From contig NZ_PIQF01000001.1 of NCBI RefSeq assembly GCF_003987275.1, positions 372,001-436,000 of the forward strand: a stretch of DNA of 64,000 nt. Direction: 5' to 3'. Shown in pieces: positions 6,992-15,709 of the stretch (position 1 is its first letter; each line of letters starts with the position of its first letter). The DNA is from Idiomarina seosinensis (GTDB taxonomy: Bacteria > Pseudomonadota > Gammaproteobacteria > Enterobacterales > Alteromonadaceae). The notes beneath the pieces are model-generated. The model was given only the letters and a program-made list of their open reading frames with translations. It was not told the origin of the DNA and ran no database searches. A program made the translations under genes and the position numbers.

Positions 6992-9267
6992 TCCGAAGCT
7001 TTCGCACGCGATTGCTGGTTATCCTATTATTGCTCGTCGCTGGCGCATTAAGTGTATCGCTTAGTGCCGTAGGAGTAGCTGTTCAGCAGCAGGTAGAGCG
7101 GTCGGTAGAACAAGAATTAAGTGTTAGTGACAGGGTTTTTCGCGAGCTACTGGCGAGTCGCAGTCAATTATTGTTGCAAGCGGCTCAAGTGTTGACTGAC
7201 GATTTTGGTTTTAAGCGTGCTGTCGCAACCGGTGACCGAGAAACTATAGTCTCTGCATTGGTTAATCATGGCGAGCGTATAGATACTGAATTAATGGTGC
7301 TGCGGAGTCCGGAAGGGAACGAAATCGCAGCAACTCACCCATTACCGCAAAATATTATCGAAACCACACAAGCTTCGACTGAGCAACAGTTAGCGGTGGT
7401 CGAAGGTGAGCTTTTTCAGCTAATTACGGTGCCAGTTAATGCGCCGCAGTTAATTGCCCGGGCCACCTTGGGGTTCCGTGTCGATTCCGCGTTGGCTCAG
7501 GAATTACAGAGTCTCGCCAATGCTGATATCAGTTTATGGTTAGAGGATACCAAGCAAGTGCTCGCCTCTAGTCTTAACAGTGCTCAGAAAACCAGCTTAC
7601 AACAGCACCTAAAGTCGTCTGAAGTTGCGCTTAACGGTTGGTTGCAGCAACAAAACTTTGTCGGTCAGGAAGCGTTACTGGAAACCGCTGAAGAGCAAAA
7701 AGTGCATGTGTTGTTGTCAGCATCGCTGGCGGCTGCAATGGCTGATTTCGATCAACTTCGCACACAAATGGTGTTTATCGCGTTGGCGGCATTAATTATT
7801 GCGGCACTTATTGCATTGTGGGTCGCGCGTAGCGTATCGCAGCCTCTATACCGCTTAACTGAAGCTGCCAGACAATTACAGCGTGGTGATTATAGTAAGC
7901 TGGAATTGCAACAACGAGGCGATGAATTCGGTCAGCTAGTCACCACCTTTGATTCGATGCGTGACGCGATTGCCGAACGCGAACAGCGAATATCCTTCCA
8001 GGCAACTCATGATCAGTTAACCGGACTACCGAACCGACGTTTTTTTGCAAAAAAAATGTCAGATGAATTAAAAAGGGACGGTGTATGGACGCTGCTACTG
8101 GTTAATATCTATCAGTTCAGGGTACTAAATGACACTTTAGGGCAGGTCATTGGTGACCAGGTGTTGAAGCAAATTGGAAGCCGCTTACTGACTCTTTCTG
8201 AAGGCAGTCAGGTAGCACGGGTAGGCGGCGATGAGTTCGCTATTGTGTTGGATAAGTGCATTGAAGGCCCTGAAGATAGCTTGATCGATGAGTTGGAAGC
8301 TTGTCTGGCGCCGCCGGTAAAAGTCGGTGAGAGTGACTATCCGGTGAGCTTTAATTGCGGCGCTGTTTGTTATCCCAATGATGGACAAGAATTTGATACG
8401 CTGTTAAGGCGAGTTCAGGTGAGTGTGCAACAGGCAAAACGCGAGCAAAAATTTATTTATTTTTATAGCGCAGGCCTTGATGAACAACATTTGCGCAAAC
8501 TTACTATCTTGGAATTGTTACAGACCGCTGTTGAAAAAGACGAGCTAACGGTCTTATTACAACCCAAAATTGATTGTGCCACAGGCCGAATCCAAGGTGC
8601 AGAAGCGTTACTTCGTTGGCACAATCAGCAGCTGGGCTTTGTCGGTCCCGATGAATTTATACCATTGGCAGAGCAGTCCGGCCTGATCAAAAGTTTAACT
8701 CGTTGGGTGTGTGAGCAAAGCGTTAAAGTGTTAGAACAATTGCAGCCATTACCGAAGGATTTTACGTTAAGTGTTAACTTATCGGCAGTGGATTTGTTAA
8801 GTAACGAAGTGATTAGTTTGATTGAAGAACTGGAACAGCAATATCCGCAGCTTAGCCAACATTTGGTACTGGAAGTAACTGAAAGTGTTCTGGTAGAAGA
8901 TCCTGAAACCGCGATAGAACGATTGAACTGGTTCAGAAATCGTGGCTATGGCGTTTCGATTGATGATTATGGAACCGGTTATTCGTCGTTAGCGCAAATG
9001 CGACAGTTACCGGTAACGGAACTTAAAATAGATCGTGCGTTTGTACAGTTATTAGCCACCAGCCCGGTGGATCAATCGATTGTTCGTTCAACCATTCAAC
9101 TGGCCCACGAACTAAGCTTGAGCGTGGTAGCGGAAGGGGTTGAAGATGAACAAAGCTGGAATTGGCTGAAACAGCAACATTGCGATGTATTGCAAGGCTT
9201 TTACTTCAGCAAGCCAATACCGTTTGAACAATTTAATCAGAAACTGCAAGGAGAGTCTGATGCTTAA
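6988..9267 (+). CDS. Membrane-bound HAMP-GGDEF-EAL c-di-GMP enzyme
   Basis: 759 residues: an N-terminal membrane helix (about 9-31), a periplasmic sensor of about 230 residues resembling Cache/CHASE-like domains, a second helix (about 262-281), HAMP, GGDEF and EAL. The diguanylate cyclase motif GGDEF is intact at 413-417. The phosphodiesterase motif EAL is intact at 539-541, with the later DDYGTGYSS (DDFGTGYSS in most enzymes) also present. Both activities are therefore possible; which dominates cannot be read from sequence. It starts with ATGA overlap on the cupredoxin gene and ends eight bases inside the DUF3034 gene, so the three are translationally coupled. The periplasmic sensor is the likely partner of the exported proteins encoded on either side. 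Confidence 0.93.
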   Translation: MIRSFRTRLLVILLLLVAGALSVSLSAVGVAVQQQVERSVEQELSVSDRVFRELLASRSQLLLQAAQVLTDDFGFKRAVATGDRETIVSALVNHGERIDTELMVLRSPEGNEIAATHPLPQNIIETTQASTEQQLAVVEGELFQLITVPVNAPQLIARATLGFRVDSALAQELQSLANADISLWLEDTKQVLASSLNSAQKTSLQQHLKSSEVALNGWLQQQNFVGQEALLETAEEQKVHVLLSASLAAAMADFDQLRTQMVFIALAALIIAALIALWVARSVSQPLYRLTEAARQLQRGDYSKLELQQRGDEFGQLVTTFDSMRDAIAEREQRISFQATHDQLTGLPNRRFFAKKMSDELKRDGVWTLLLVNIYQFRVLNDTLGQVIGDQVLKQIGSRLLTLSEGSQVARVGGDEFAIVLDKCIEGPEDSLIDELEACLAPPVKVGESDYPVSFNCGAVCYPNDGQEFDTLLRRVQVSVQQAKREQKFIYFYSAGLDEQHLRKLTILELLQTAVEKDELTVLLQPKIDCATGRIQGAEALLRWHNQQLGFVGPDEFIPLAEQSGLIKSLTRWVCEQSVKVLEQLQPLPKDFTLSVNLSAVDLLSNEVISLIEELEQQYPQLSQHLVLEVTESVLVEDPETAIERLNWFRNRGYGVSIDDYGTGYSSLAQMRQLPVTELKIDRAFVQLLATSPVDQSIVRSTIQLAHELSLSVVAEGVEDEQSWNWLKQQHCDVLQGFYFSKPIPFEQFNQKLQGESDA

Positions 9268-10102
9268 ACGAGGCTTACAATATGCCTTAGTGGCCAGCTT
9301 GTTATTGCCGGCTGTAGCGGCCGCACAGGGCTCTAAATTACTGGCTACCGGCGGAGCCTCAACCATTGAAGGCGCCGGCGGTGGTGGTATTGTTCCGTGG
9401 GCAACGCTTAGTAGCTATGCCGATACTGGAGAGTGGGGGGCGACCGTTAACTTAACTGAAGTTCAGGTTGATGATTTTCGCTTGAGTGTGCAGGGGGCCA
9501 GTCTTTCCTGGAATAACAGACTGGAAGTTTCTTATGCTAAGCAGATCTTCGATTTATCGACCATAGGCGGTGAATTAGAGCAGAATATTTGGGGTGTTAA
9601 AGCGCGCCTATTCGGCGATCTGATTTATGGTGAGTTGCCGCAAATCAGTGTTGGCTTGCAGCATAAAAATAATCAGACGTTCGCACTGCCGTCGGCGGTT
9701 GGCGCCACCGACGATAATGGTACAGACTGGTATATTAGTGCCGCTAAAGCCTGGCTCAATGGGCCTTTTCATCGCACTTGGGTAGCTAACCTTACGGCCC
9801 GAAGAACAAGAGCTAATCAATTAGGGCTGCTGGGTTTTGGTGGCGATAAAAGCGATTCTGCAGAATGGCTTGCTGAGGCGTCTGTGGCGGCTTTCATTAA
9901 TCGTTACTGGGCGGTAGGTGTTGAGTATCGGCAAAAGCCCGACAATTTAAATTTTGCGGTTGAGCAAGACTGGCGTGACCTGTTTGTGGGCTACTTTCCA
10001 TCTAAACGGTTATCAGTAGTGGGTGCTTATACTGATTTGGGATCGATTGCCGGACTCGATGACCAGCACGGCTGGTATTTGTCGTTGCAGGCCTCATTTT
10101 AA
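9260..10102 (+). CDS. DUF3034 outer-membrane-like protein
   Basis: 280 residues with a clean signal peptide (MLKRGLQYALVASLLLPAVAAAQ). The mature protein begins with GSKLLATGGASTIEGAGGGG and GIVPWATLSSY, typical of DUF3034. Alternating polar/hydrophobic strands, aromatic-rich turns and a C-terminal phenylalanine (SLQASF) support a beta-barrel in the outer membrane. The function of the family is not known. The start is the ATG at 9260, preceded by AAGGAGAG and lying inside the last codons of the GGDEF/EAL gene. Upstream codons in the same frame would lack a signal peptide at the N-terminus. Eleven bases separate it from the haemoglobin gene. Confidence 0.85.
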   Translation: MLKRGLQYALVASLLLPAVAAAQGSKLLATGGASTIEGAGGGGIVPWATLSSYADTGEWGATVNLTEVQVDDFRLSVQGASLSWNNRLEVSYAKQIFDLSTIGGELEQNIWGVKARLFGDLIYGELPQISVGLQHKNNQTFALPSAVGATDDNGTDWYISAAKAWLNGPFHRTWVANLTARRTRANQLGLLGFGGDKSDSAEWLAEASVAAFINRYWAVGVEYRQKPDNLNFAVEQDWRDLFVGYFPSKRLSVVGAYTDLGSIAGLDDQHGWYLSLQASF

Positions 10103-10113
10103 AGGGAGAACGT

Positions 10114-10521
10114 ATGAAACGACTAATACTATTGGCAAGCCTTTTATTAATGCCGCTTGCCCATGCCAACGACTTATACCAGCAGCTTGGTGAAAAGCAG
10201 GGAATCTCGGCTATTGTCGAAGAAATGCTTTATCGGGTTGGCGGTGACGAGCGTATCGTACATCATTTCGATGGCGTCGATATTGTACAGGTACACGAAC
10301 TAATTACTGAACAAGTGTGCGATGTTGTTGGCGGACCGTGCGACTATCAGGGGGAAACAATGCAGGCCGCGCACCAGGGAATGGGCATTACGCATGCTGA
10401 TTTTAACGCATTGGTCGAGCATCTAATTATTGCGATGGAGAAACATGACGTCCCGGTTGCTGCGCAAAACCGGCTACTTGCCAGGCTGGCCCCAATGTAT
10501 GGGGACATTACCGAAGAATAA
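10114..10521 (+). CDS. Exported group 1 truncated haemoglobin
   Basis: 135 residues with a signal peptide ending in PLAHA, so the globin should be periplasmic, unlike the usual cytosolic trHbN. The proximal haem histidine is H87 in MQAAHQGMGI. C69 and C76 (QVCDVVGGPC) could form a disulphide in the periplasm. Aligned by eye with cyanobacterial GlbN, the B9-B10 pair Phe-Tyr is replaced by Met-Leu, with a tyrosine one position later. If right, the ligand-stabilising B10 tyrosine is absent. RBS is GGGAGAA before the ATG. It is the last gene of the cupredoxin/GGDEF-EAL/DUF3034 operon and is followed by a strong terminator. Confidence 0.9.
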   Translation: MKRLILLASLLLMPLAHANDLYQQLGEKQGISAIVEEMLYRVGGDERIVHHFDGVDIVQVHELITEQVCDVVGGPCDYQGETMQAAHQGMGITHADFNALVEHLIIAMEKHDVPVAAQNRLLARLAPMYGDITEE

Positions 10522-10526
10522 CCATT

Positions 10527-10560
10527 AAAAAAGGGTCGATTAATTCGACCCTTTTTGTTT
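10527..10560. terminator. Bidirectional intrinsic terminator between the haemoglobin gene and ychF
   Basis: GGGTCGA (10533-10539), loop TTAAT, TCGACCC (10545-10551), flanked by an A-run before and TTTTTGTTT after. It can stop transcription of both converging genes. Confidence 0.9.
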
Positions 10561-10578
10561 ACTTAATGCGGTAAGTGC

Positions 10579-11670
10579 TTAAACGTTAAAGCGGAAGTGG
10601 ATAACATCGCCGTCTTTAACGATGTATTCTTTGCCTTCCAAGCGCCATTTACCGGCATCTTTGGCACCTTGTTCGCCGTTAAACTCAATAAAGTCACCAT
10701 AGCCAACAATTTCAGCCCGAATAAAGCCTTTCTCAAAGTCGGTATGAATACGTCCGGCTGCCTGCGGTGCGGTTGAACCAATCTTAACCGTCCAGGCGCG
10801 TACTTCTTTAGGTCCAGCGGTAAAATAGGTTTGCAGGTTAAGCAGGTCATAACCGGCACGAATTACCCGATTCAGGCCGGGTTCTTCCTGGCCGATTTCT
10901 GACAAGAATTCTTCTTTGTCGGCATCGTCAAGTTCGGCAATTTCTGATTCGATAGCCGCACAGACGGGCACTACAATCGCGTTTTCTTTGCTGGCAATCT
11001 CGCGAACAGTATCCAAATGTGGGTTATTCTCAAAGCCATCTTCATTAACATTGGCAATGTACATCGTTGGCTTCAAGGTCAGTAAATTATAAGAACGGAT
11101 GGTGGTCAGGTCGTCTTTGCTTAAATCAACTGAGCGTGCCATATCGCCGTTATCCAGTGCTGGCTTTAGTTTTTCCAGTACGGCAATTTCGGCTTTGGCA
11201 ACGGCATCGCCACCTTTTGCTTTTTTCGCCAGACGAGTTAATGACTTTTCAACCGAGTCTAAGTCAGCAAGTGCTAATTCGGTATTAATCGTGTCGATGT
11301 CGTCAGCCGGGTTAATACCGCCACTAACATGCACAATATTGTCATCCTCGAAACAACGAACAACGTGACCAATCGCGTCGGTTTCCCGAATGTTTGCTAA
11401 AAACTGATTACCAAGACCTTCACCTTGTGAAGCACCTTTGACCAGTCCGGCGATATCAACGAACTCCATCGTGGTTGGTAGTACACGTTGGGGGTTAACT
11501 ATCGCCGATAGCTTATCCAGACGTGTGTCTGGCACAGGTACTACACCGGTATTTGGCTCTATAGTACAAAACGGGAAGTTTGCGGCTTCGATACCCGCTT
11601 TGGTTAATGCGTTGAATAGCGTCGATTTACCTACGTTTGGTAGGCCGACAATACCACAGCGAAATCCCAT
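10579..11670 (-). CDS. ychF: Redox-regulated ribosome-binding ATPase YchF
   Basis: 363-residue Obg-family P-loop protein that binds ribosomes and, unlike most relatives, prefers ATP; it affects oxidative-stress responses and start-codon use. The P-loop GLPNVGKST is at residues 9-17, the switch [11 protein letters not shown] follows, and NxKD is replaced as usual for YchF by NVNE (YIANVNED). A coiled-coil insertion precedes the C-terminal TGS domain (from about residue 280). The start MGFRCGIVG is canonical. The pth stop lies six bases upstream, and the pth-ychF pairing is conserved in many gammaproteobacteria. Confidence 0.97.
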   Translation of the reverse strand: MGFRCGIVGLPNVGKSTLFNALTKAGIEAANFPFCTIEPNTGVVPVPDTRLDKLSAIVNPQRVLPTTMEFVDIAGLVKGASQGEGLGNQFLANIRETDAIGHVVRCFEDDNIVHVSGGINPADDIDTINTELALADLDSVEKSLTRLAKKAKGGDAVAKAEIAVLEKLKPALDNGDMARSVDLSKDDLTTIRSYNLLTLKPTMYIANVNEDGFENNPHLDTVREIASKENAIVVPVCAAIESEIAELDDADKEEFLSEIGQEEPGLNRVIRAGYDLLNLQTYFTAGPKEVRAWTVKIGSTAPQAAGRIHTDFEKGFIRAEIVGYGDFIEFNGEQGAKDAGKWRLEGKEYIVKDGDVIHFRFNV

Positions 11671-11676
11671 GTTCGG

Positions 11677-12273
11677 TTAACCCTTTTGTTGTGGTCGATA
11701 GCTGTGTAAGCGCAGCAGCGCTGGCCCCCAGCCTTCGACCATTAATGTATCAATACTGCGACTTGCTTCGTCGATGCAATCGTCGATCAGTTGTTGTTCT
11801 GCCGGTGGCGCCTTGCCCAGTACAAAACCGGTTACTTTTGACTTGTGACCCGGATGCCCAATGCCAATCCTTAAGCGTAAAAAGTCCTGTTGGCCGGTCT
11901 GCGCAATAATGTCTTTAATGCCGTTATGACCACCGGCACCGCCGCCTTTTTTAAATTTTGCTGACCCTGGAGGCAGATCGAGTTCGTCGTACGCAACCAG
12001 TATCTGTTCGGCAGGAATCTTGTAAAAGTTGGCAATGCTGGCAACGGAAAACCCACTGCGATTCATAAAACCTTGGGGGAGTACTATTCGCACATCCTGA
12101 GCACCGCTCTGGTAGCGACCAATCAAAGCTTTCGATTTACTATCGGGGGAGAGGCTAACACCATGTCGACGACAAAAGTCCTCAACTAACCAAAAACCCG
12201 CGTTATGGCGGGTTTTTTCGTATTCGGGACCTGGATTACCCAGGCCCACTAATAGCTTGATGCTTGTTTCCAT
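11677..12273 (-). CDS. pth: Peptidyl-tRNA hydrolase
   Basis: 198 residues; cleaves peptidyl-tRNAs released by ribosome drop-off so the tRNA can be reused. The N-terminal block GLGNPGPEYEKTRHNAG carries the catalytic His23. The conserved FMNRSG and AYDELDLPPG blocks with the substrate-binding Asn and Asp follow in order, then GGAGGHNGIKDI. The size matches E. coli Pth (194). The ATG at 12273 is the best start. It sits 14 bases after rplY and six before ychF in a minus-strand run, a standard rplY-pth-ychF arrangement. Confidence 0.97.
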   Translation of the reverse strand: METSIKLLVGLGNPGPEYEKTRHNAGFWLVEDFCRRHGVSLSPDSKSKALIGRYQSGAQDVRIVLPQGFMNRSGFSVASIANFYKIPAEQILVAYDELDLPPGSAKFKKGGGAGGHNGIKDIIAQTGQQDFLRLRIGIGHPGHKSKVTGFVLGKAPPAEQQLIDDCIDEASRSIDTLMVEGWGPALLRLHSYRPQQKG

Positions 12274-12287
12274 AGCAAGACTATTGC

Positions 12288-12956
12288 TTACTCTTCGTTA
12301 GCGTCGTCTTTGCTCTTCTCTGCAGGAACTTCATCCGCAGCTACTGTGTCTTCTTCTTCAACTTCTTTTTCTACACGAGGAGCGGTGATTGAAACAACTG
12401 CCTGGTCGTGATCTTCACCTTTGCTCAGCTCAACCAGTTCAACGCCGTTAGGCAAGTTAAGGTCGGTCAAGTGAATGGTGTCGCCGATGCTAAGTTCTGC
12501 GATATCTACTTCCAGGTATTCTGGTAAGTCTTTAGGTAATACCAGAATTTCAACGTCGTTCACGTGGTGAACAACAACGCCGCCTTCGTCTTTAACGCCT
12601 TTCGCTGTTTTCTCGTTCAAGAAGTGCAATGGCAAGTTAGTGTGTAACTTGTGGCCTTTTTCAACCCGTTGGAAATCAAGGTGAGTTAGCTTAGGCTTGA
12701 ACGGGTGACGCTGCATGTCTTTCAGGATGGCCTGTTCTTTCTTGCCATCGATATCAAGCGTCAGAATGTGCGAATAAAAGGCTTCGTAGTCGGCCATGTT
12801 GTTTACTTTGTTATGATCCAGTTCTAATGCAACTGGGTCACCTTTACCGCCATATAGGATGGCTGGTACTTTATCCGCATGACGTAGGCGGCGGCTCGCA
12901 CCTTTCCCCTTGTCGCCACGGACACTTGCTTTAATCGTAAAATCTAATTTAGCCAT
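12288..12956 (-). CDS. rplY: 50S ribosomal protein L25/general stress protein Ctc
   Basis: 222 residues: the 5S-rRNA-binding L25 domain (about 1-95; SRRLRHADKVPAILYG) followed by the TL5/CTC C-terminal beta domain, and a very acidic tail (about 200-222). E. coli L25 has only the first domain, so this is the long Ctc form. The start MAKLDFTIKA is typical. A promoter with a stem-loop at the predicted mRNA 5' end lies upstream (13024-13092). Confidence 0.96.
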   Translation of the reverse strand: MAKLDFTIKASVRGDKGKGASRRLRHADKVPAILYGGKGDPVALELDHNKVNNMADYEAFYSHILTLDIDGKKEQAILKDMQRHPFKPKLTHLDFQRVEKGHKLHTNLPLHFLNEKTAKGVKDEGGVVVHHVNDVEILVLPKDLPEYLEVDIAELSIGDTIHLTDLNLPNGVELVELSKGEDHDQAVVSITAPRVEKEVEEEDTVAADEVPAEKSKDDANEE

Positions 12957-13023
12957 AATTTAGGGCTCTCAATGTTAATTTGTTTTAGTTTGTCCGCACT
13001 CGCGACCAAGTACGAACCCAGAA

Positions 13024-13056
13024 CCTTAGAAACCGACGCAGGGCCGGTTTCTAAGG
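13024..13056 (-). promoter_or_regulatory. 12-bp stem-loop at the predicted 5' end of the rplY mRNA
   Basis: CCTTAGAAACCG (13024-13035) and CGGTTTCTAAGG (13045-13056) form a perfect 12-bp stem with a nine-base loop. No U-tract follows on the minus strand, so it is not a standard terminator for prs. Its base coincides with the start site predicted from the promoter at 13064-13092, so the transcript would begin with this hairpin. It could stabilise the mRNA or regulate translation. Confidence 0.6.
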
Positions 13057-13063
13057 GCGCGCA

Positions 13064-13092
13064 ATACTACCACCAGAGGTAGTTAATTGCAA
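13064..13092 (-). promoter_or_regulatory. Sigma-70 promoter of rplY
   Basis: On the minus strand TTGCAA (13092-13087), 17 bases, TAGTAT (13069-13064), then the GC-rich discriminator TGCGCGCCC. The predicted start is near 13057, giving a leader of about 100 bases. The discriminator resembles that of the tRNA promoter at 4000-4028, as expected for a stringently controlled ribosomal gene. Confidence 0.65.
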
Positions 13093-13097
13093 TTTAT

Positions 13098-14045
13098 TTA
13101 GTAATCAAACATCGCCGAAATGGATTCTTCGTTACTAACCCGGCGAAGAGCCTCCGATAGCATGCCTGACAGCGTTAGCTGCGTGACTTTGCCGGTAGCC
13201 TTCATCTCTTCCGATAACGGAATACTGTCGGTGACAATGACTTCGTCAATTTGCGATTCAAGTATGTTTTTGACCGCGTTGCCCGAGAAAACCGGGTGAG
13301 TGGCATACGCAAAAACGCGCTTAGCACCATGCGCTTTTAAAGCTTCAGCTGCTTTACAAAGAGTGCCACCGGTATCAATCATGTCGTCGACAATAATACA
13401 GTCGCGATCTTTCACGTCGCCGATAATATGCATGACTTGCGATACGTTAGCAGAGGGGCGGCGCTTATCGATGATAGCTAAGTCAGTATCATCCATTAAT
13501 TTAGCGAAAGCCCGGGCGCGTACAACCCCACCTATATCCGGTGATACTACCGCTGGATTACTGAATTGTTGCTGGCGCATGTGCTCAAGTAATACAGGGG
13601 TACCAAAGACGTTATCGACAGGGACGTCGAAAAAGCCCTGGATTTGCTCTGCGTGTAGATCAACGGTCAATACTCTATCGACGCCAACGCTGGATAAAAA
13701 GTCAGCCACTACTTTAGCGGTAATAGGTACCCGCGCGGAACGTACTCGCCGATCCTGTCTGGCGTATCCAAAGTACGGCATCACAGCTGTGATACGACCG
13801 GCCGAAGCACGACGTAGGGCATCGACCATAACGATCAACTCCATCAAGTTATCGTTGGTTGGAGCACAAGTAGACTGCAATAAAAAAACGTCCGAGCCAC
13901 GGACGTTTTCATTAATAGAGACACTGATTTCACCGTCACTAAAGCGTCCGACGGATGCTTCACCTAGCTTAATGTAAAGCCGGTCAGCAATTTTTTGGGC
14001 AAGTTCTGGTGTGGCGTTACCAGCAAACAGTTTCATGTCAGGCAC
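13098..14045 (-). CDS. prs: Ribose-phosphate pyrophosphokinase (PRPP synthetase)
   Basis: 315 residues, the same length as E. coli Prs; makes PRPP from ribose 5-phosphate and ATP for nucleotides, His, Trp and NAD. The flexible catalytic loop ([10 protein letters not shown]), the ribose-phosphate loop ([10 protein letters not shown]) and the N-terminal FSDGE and [10 protein letters not shown] blocks are all present. I take the GTG at 14045 (MPDMKLFAG), not the ATG at 14036, because GAGG stands six bases before the GTG and E. coli prs uses the same GTG. It is downstream of ispE by 12 bases in a lolB-ispE-prs run. Confidence 0.97.
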   Translation of the reverse strand: MPDMKLFAGNATPELAQKIADRLYIKLGEASVGRFSDGEISVSINENVRGSDVFLLQSTCAPTNDNLMELIVMVDALRRASAGRITAVMPYFGYARQDRRVRSARVPITAKVVADFLSSVGVDRVLTVDLHAEQIQGFFDVPVDNVFGTPVLLEHMRQQQFSNPAVVSPDIGGVVRARAFAKLMDDTDLAIIDKRRPSANVSQVMHIIGDVKDRDCIIVDDMIDTGGTLCKAAEALKAHGAKRVFAYATHPVFSGNAVKNILESQIDEVIVTDSIPLSEEMKATGKVTQLTLSGMLSEALRRVSNEESISAMFDY

Positions 14046-14057
14046 AACAAACCTCGA

Positions 14058-14912
14058 CTAATATTGGGTTAATGTCCGAATAAGCGGTGAACGGTTCTGG
14101 CCTTGCGCAACAAAACTTTGCAGTTCGCTAAACTGTCGTTGCACTTGCGCTGCAGCATCGAGTGAATCGAAGCGTGCAAATAAACACGCGCCGCTGCCAG
14201 TGAGCCGAGTCGGAGCGTATTGTAGCAACCGGTCACGCAATTTGGCAACTTCGGGGTAAAGATCGCAGACCACCGGCTCAAATACGTTGCAGGTATCTGC
14301 TTGTTGCCAACTGTCTGTGTTGAGCAGCGGGCAGTCTCTTTGTAAAGCCGGATGCCGAAATAGCGCAGCCGTAGAAATACTAACTTTAGGTTTGACCACC
14401 AGATAATAAGGCGTGTCGATGGTTATGTCCGTAAAACGTTCGCCGACTCCCTCAGCAAAGGCACTATGACCATGTACAAAAATAGGCACGTCGGCACCGA
14501 GTTGTAATCCGAGGTGCTCTAATTCTGACTGAGTCAAAGGCTGGTTCCACAAGTAATTTAAACCGACTAACGCGGTGGCTGCATCGGATGAACCACCGCC
14601 AAGTCCAGCTCCCTGAGGCAGGCGCTTGGTTAGGGTGATATCTGCGCCGGGTAAGTGAGCGCAACGCTTTTTGGCCTGTTGATAAAGTAACTTGGCGGCT
14701 TTCATCACCAGGTTGTCTGCGTTGGCAATGCCACTGTCTTTATCAACCAGTATCAGTTGCTCGTCATCGCGTGGTTTAAAGCTTAGTTGGTCACCGTAAT
14801 CCAGAAATTGAAACACGGTCTGTAAATTGTGATAGCCGTCGTCCCGACGCCCTACAATATGTAGGAATAGGTTTAACTTTGCCGGCGCCGGGAGCTCTAA
14901 CATCTGCGTCAT
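14058..14912 (-). CDS. ispE: 4-diphosphocytidyl-2-C-methyl-D-erythritol kinase
   Basis: GHMP kinase of the MEP isoprenoid pathway, phosphorylating CDP-ME at the 2-hydroxyl. From the ATG at 14912 it is 284 residues (E. coli IspE 283). PAPAKLNLFLH at the N-terminus and the ATP-binding GHMP motif PQGAGLGGGSSDAA (about 99-112) are present. The open frame reaches an ATG at 14945, but the 14912 start overlaps the lolB stop as ATGA, which fits translational coupling and family length. Neither start has a clear Shine-Dalgarno. Confidence 0.95.
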   Translation of the reverse strand: MTQMLELPAPAKLNLFLHIVGRRDDGYHNLQTVFQFLDYGDQLSFKPRDDEQLILVDKDSGIANADNLVMKAAKLLYQQAKKRCAHLPGADITLTKRLPQGAGLGGGSSDAATALVGLNYLWNQPLTQSELEHLGLQLGADVPIFVHGHSAFAEGVGERFTDITIDTPYYLVVKPKVSISTAALFRHPALQRDCPLLNTDSWQQADTCNVFEPVVCDLYPEVAKLRDRLLQYAPTRLTGSGACLFARFDSLDAAAQVQRQFSELQSFVAQGQNRSPLIRTLTQY

Positions 14913-15577
14913 TGCTGGCCCATTGGTTGAAACGATGTCTGCCATTCATTAATCTGCATTTTTAATTTGATCTGATTCGATTCCAGATGCACCTGACTCG
15001 GCAGTAGTTGTTGTTGATAGTACCAATCAATTTTCCAAAGCTCACCAGCTGCAGCTTCCACCGTGGCCGCGGCCAGTTTTCCATCGGCAAGATAGTTTAA
15101 CTGTTTGAGTCTTGCTGTGGTTTTACCTAATGCCCACTGGCTGAGCGCAGTAACCGGAACGTCGACGTTAAGTAAACGTTTTAGTAAGCGCTCTGCAGAA
15201 CGGTCATTGTAGCGCTGACCATCGTAGTTCAAGCTTGCCTGCTGATGATCGATGGTCAGCTCAGCAATCTGACCTTTTAGCGGGTGCGAAAAACGCAGTC
15301 GTTGCTGCGGACTGTCAAGTGGCTGCCATTGCCAGTTAACATAAAGCCCATCTCGTTCGTTATTGTGTTTTTGAATAATCGCCATTCGGGCCGATAGTTG
15401 CCATCGATTAATTGAATCTAACTGTTGCTGATGTGCGTTAATAAGCGACTGGCTTACTGTTTTATCGTGCCGCTGCGTATCAGGCATTGGGATTGAACAC
15501 CCCGATACGCTTGCCGCGACGGCAATAAGCAGAGCGCAACGCAATGTAGCCAAAAATGCACGCGATTTAGCAAACAA
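14909..15577 (-). CDS. lolB: Outer-membrane lipoprotein LolB
   Basis: Receives lipoproteins from LolA and inserts them in the outer membrane; LolB is itself a lipoprotein. From the TTG at 15577 it is 222 residues with a signal peptide and lipobox VSG-C27, followed by SIPM. The mature part has the LolB blocks (WQLSARMAI, YVNWQW, SHPLKGQIAELTI). There is no ATG near the signal peptide. An in-frame ATG at 15679 would add about 34 residues and overlap hemA, so the TTG with GGAAG eight bases upstream is preferred, but the start is uncertain. Divergent lolB-ispE-prs and hemA-prfA-prmC is the E. coli order. Confidence 0.88.
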   Translation of the reverse strand: MFAKSRAFLATLRCALLIAVAASVSGCSIPMPDTQRHDKTVSQSLINAHQQQLDSINRWQLSARMAIIQKHNNERDGLYVNWQWQPLDSPQQRLRFSHPLKGQIAELTIDHQQASLNYDGQRYNDRSAERLLKRLLNVDVPVTALSQWALGKTTARLKQLNYLADGKLAAATVEAAAGELWKIDWYYQQQLLPSQVHLESNQIKLKMQINEWQTSFQPMGQQ

Positions 15578-15634
15578 GGAGAGTACTTCCGTTAAAAAGT
15601 GACAGCTTATTAGTGGAACAGAAAGCGTGATGAC

Positions 15635-15663
15635 TTTCAATAATTTGGGCTTTAACGTACAAT
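15635..15663 (+). promoter_or_regulatory. Candidate sigma-70 promoter of hemA
   Basis: TTTCAA (15635-15640), 17-base spacer, TACAAT (15658-15663). The start near 15670 would leave a leader of about 40 bases before the hemA ATG at 15710. It lies past the ATG at 15674 only if transcription starts upstream, so it also argues against that longer start. Confidence 0.5.
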
Positions 15664-15709
15664 CTGCGCACGAATGCACACACGTTGGGATAACGAGCTT
15701 CTACAGCGG

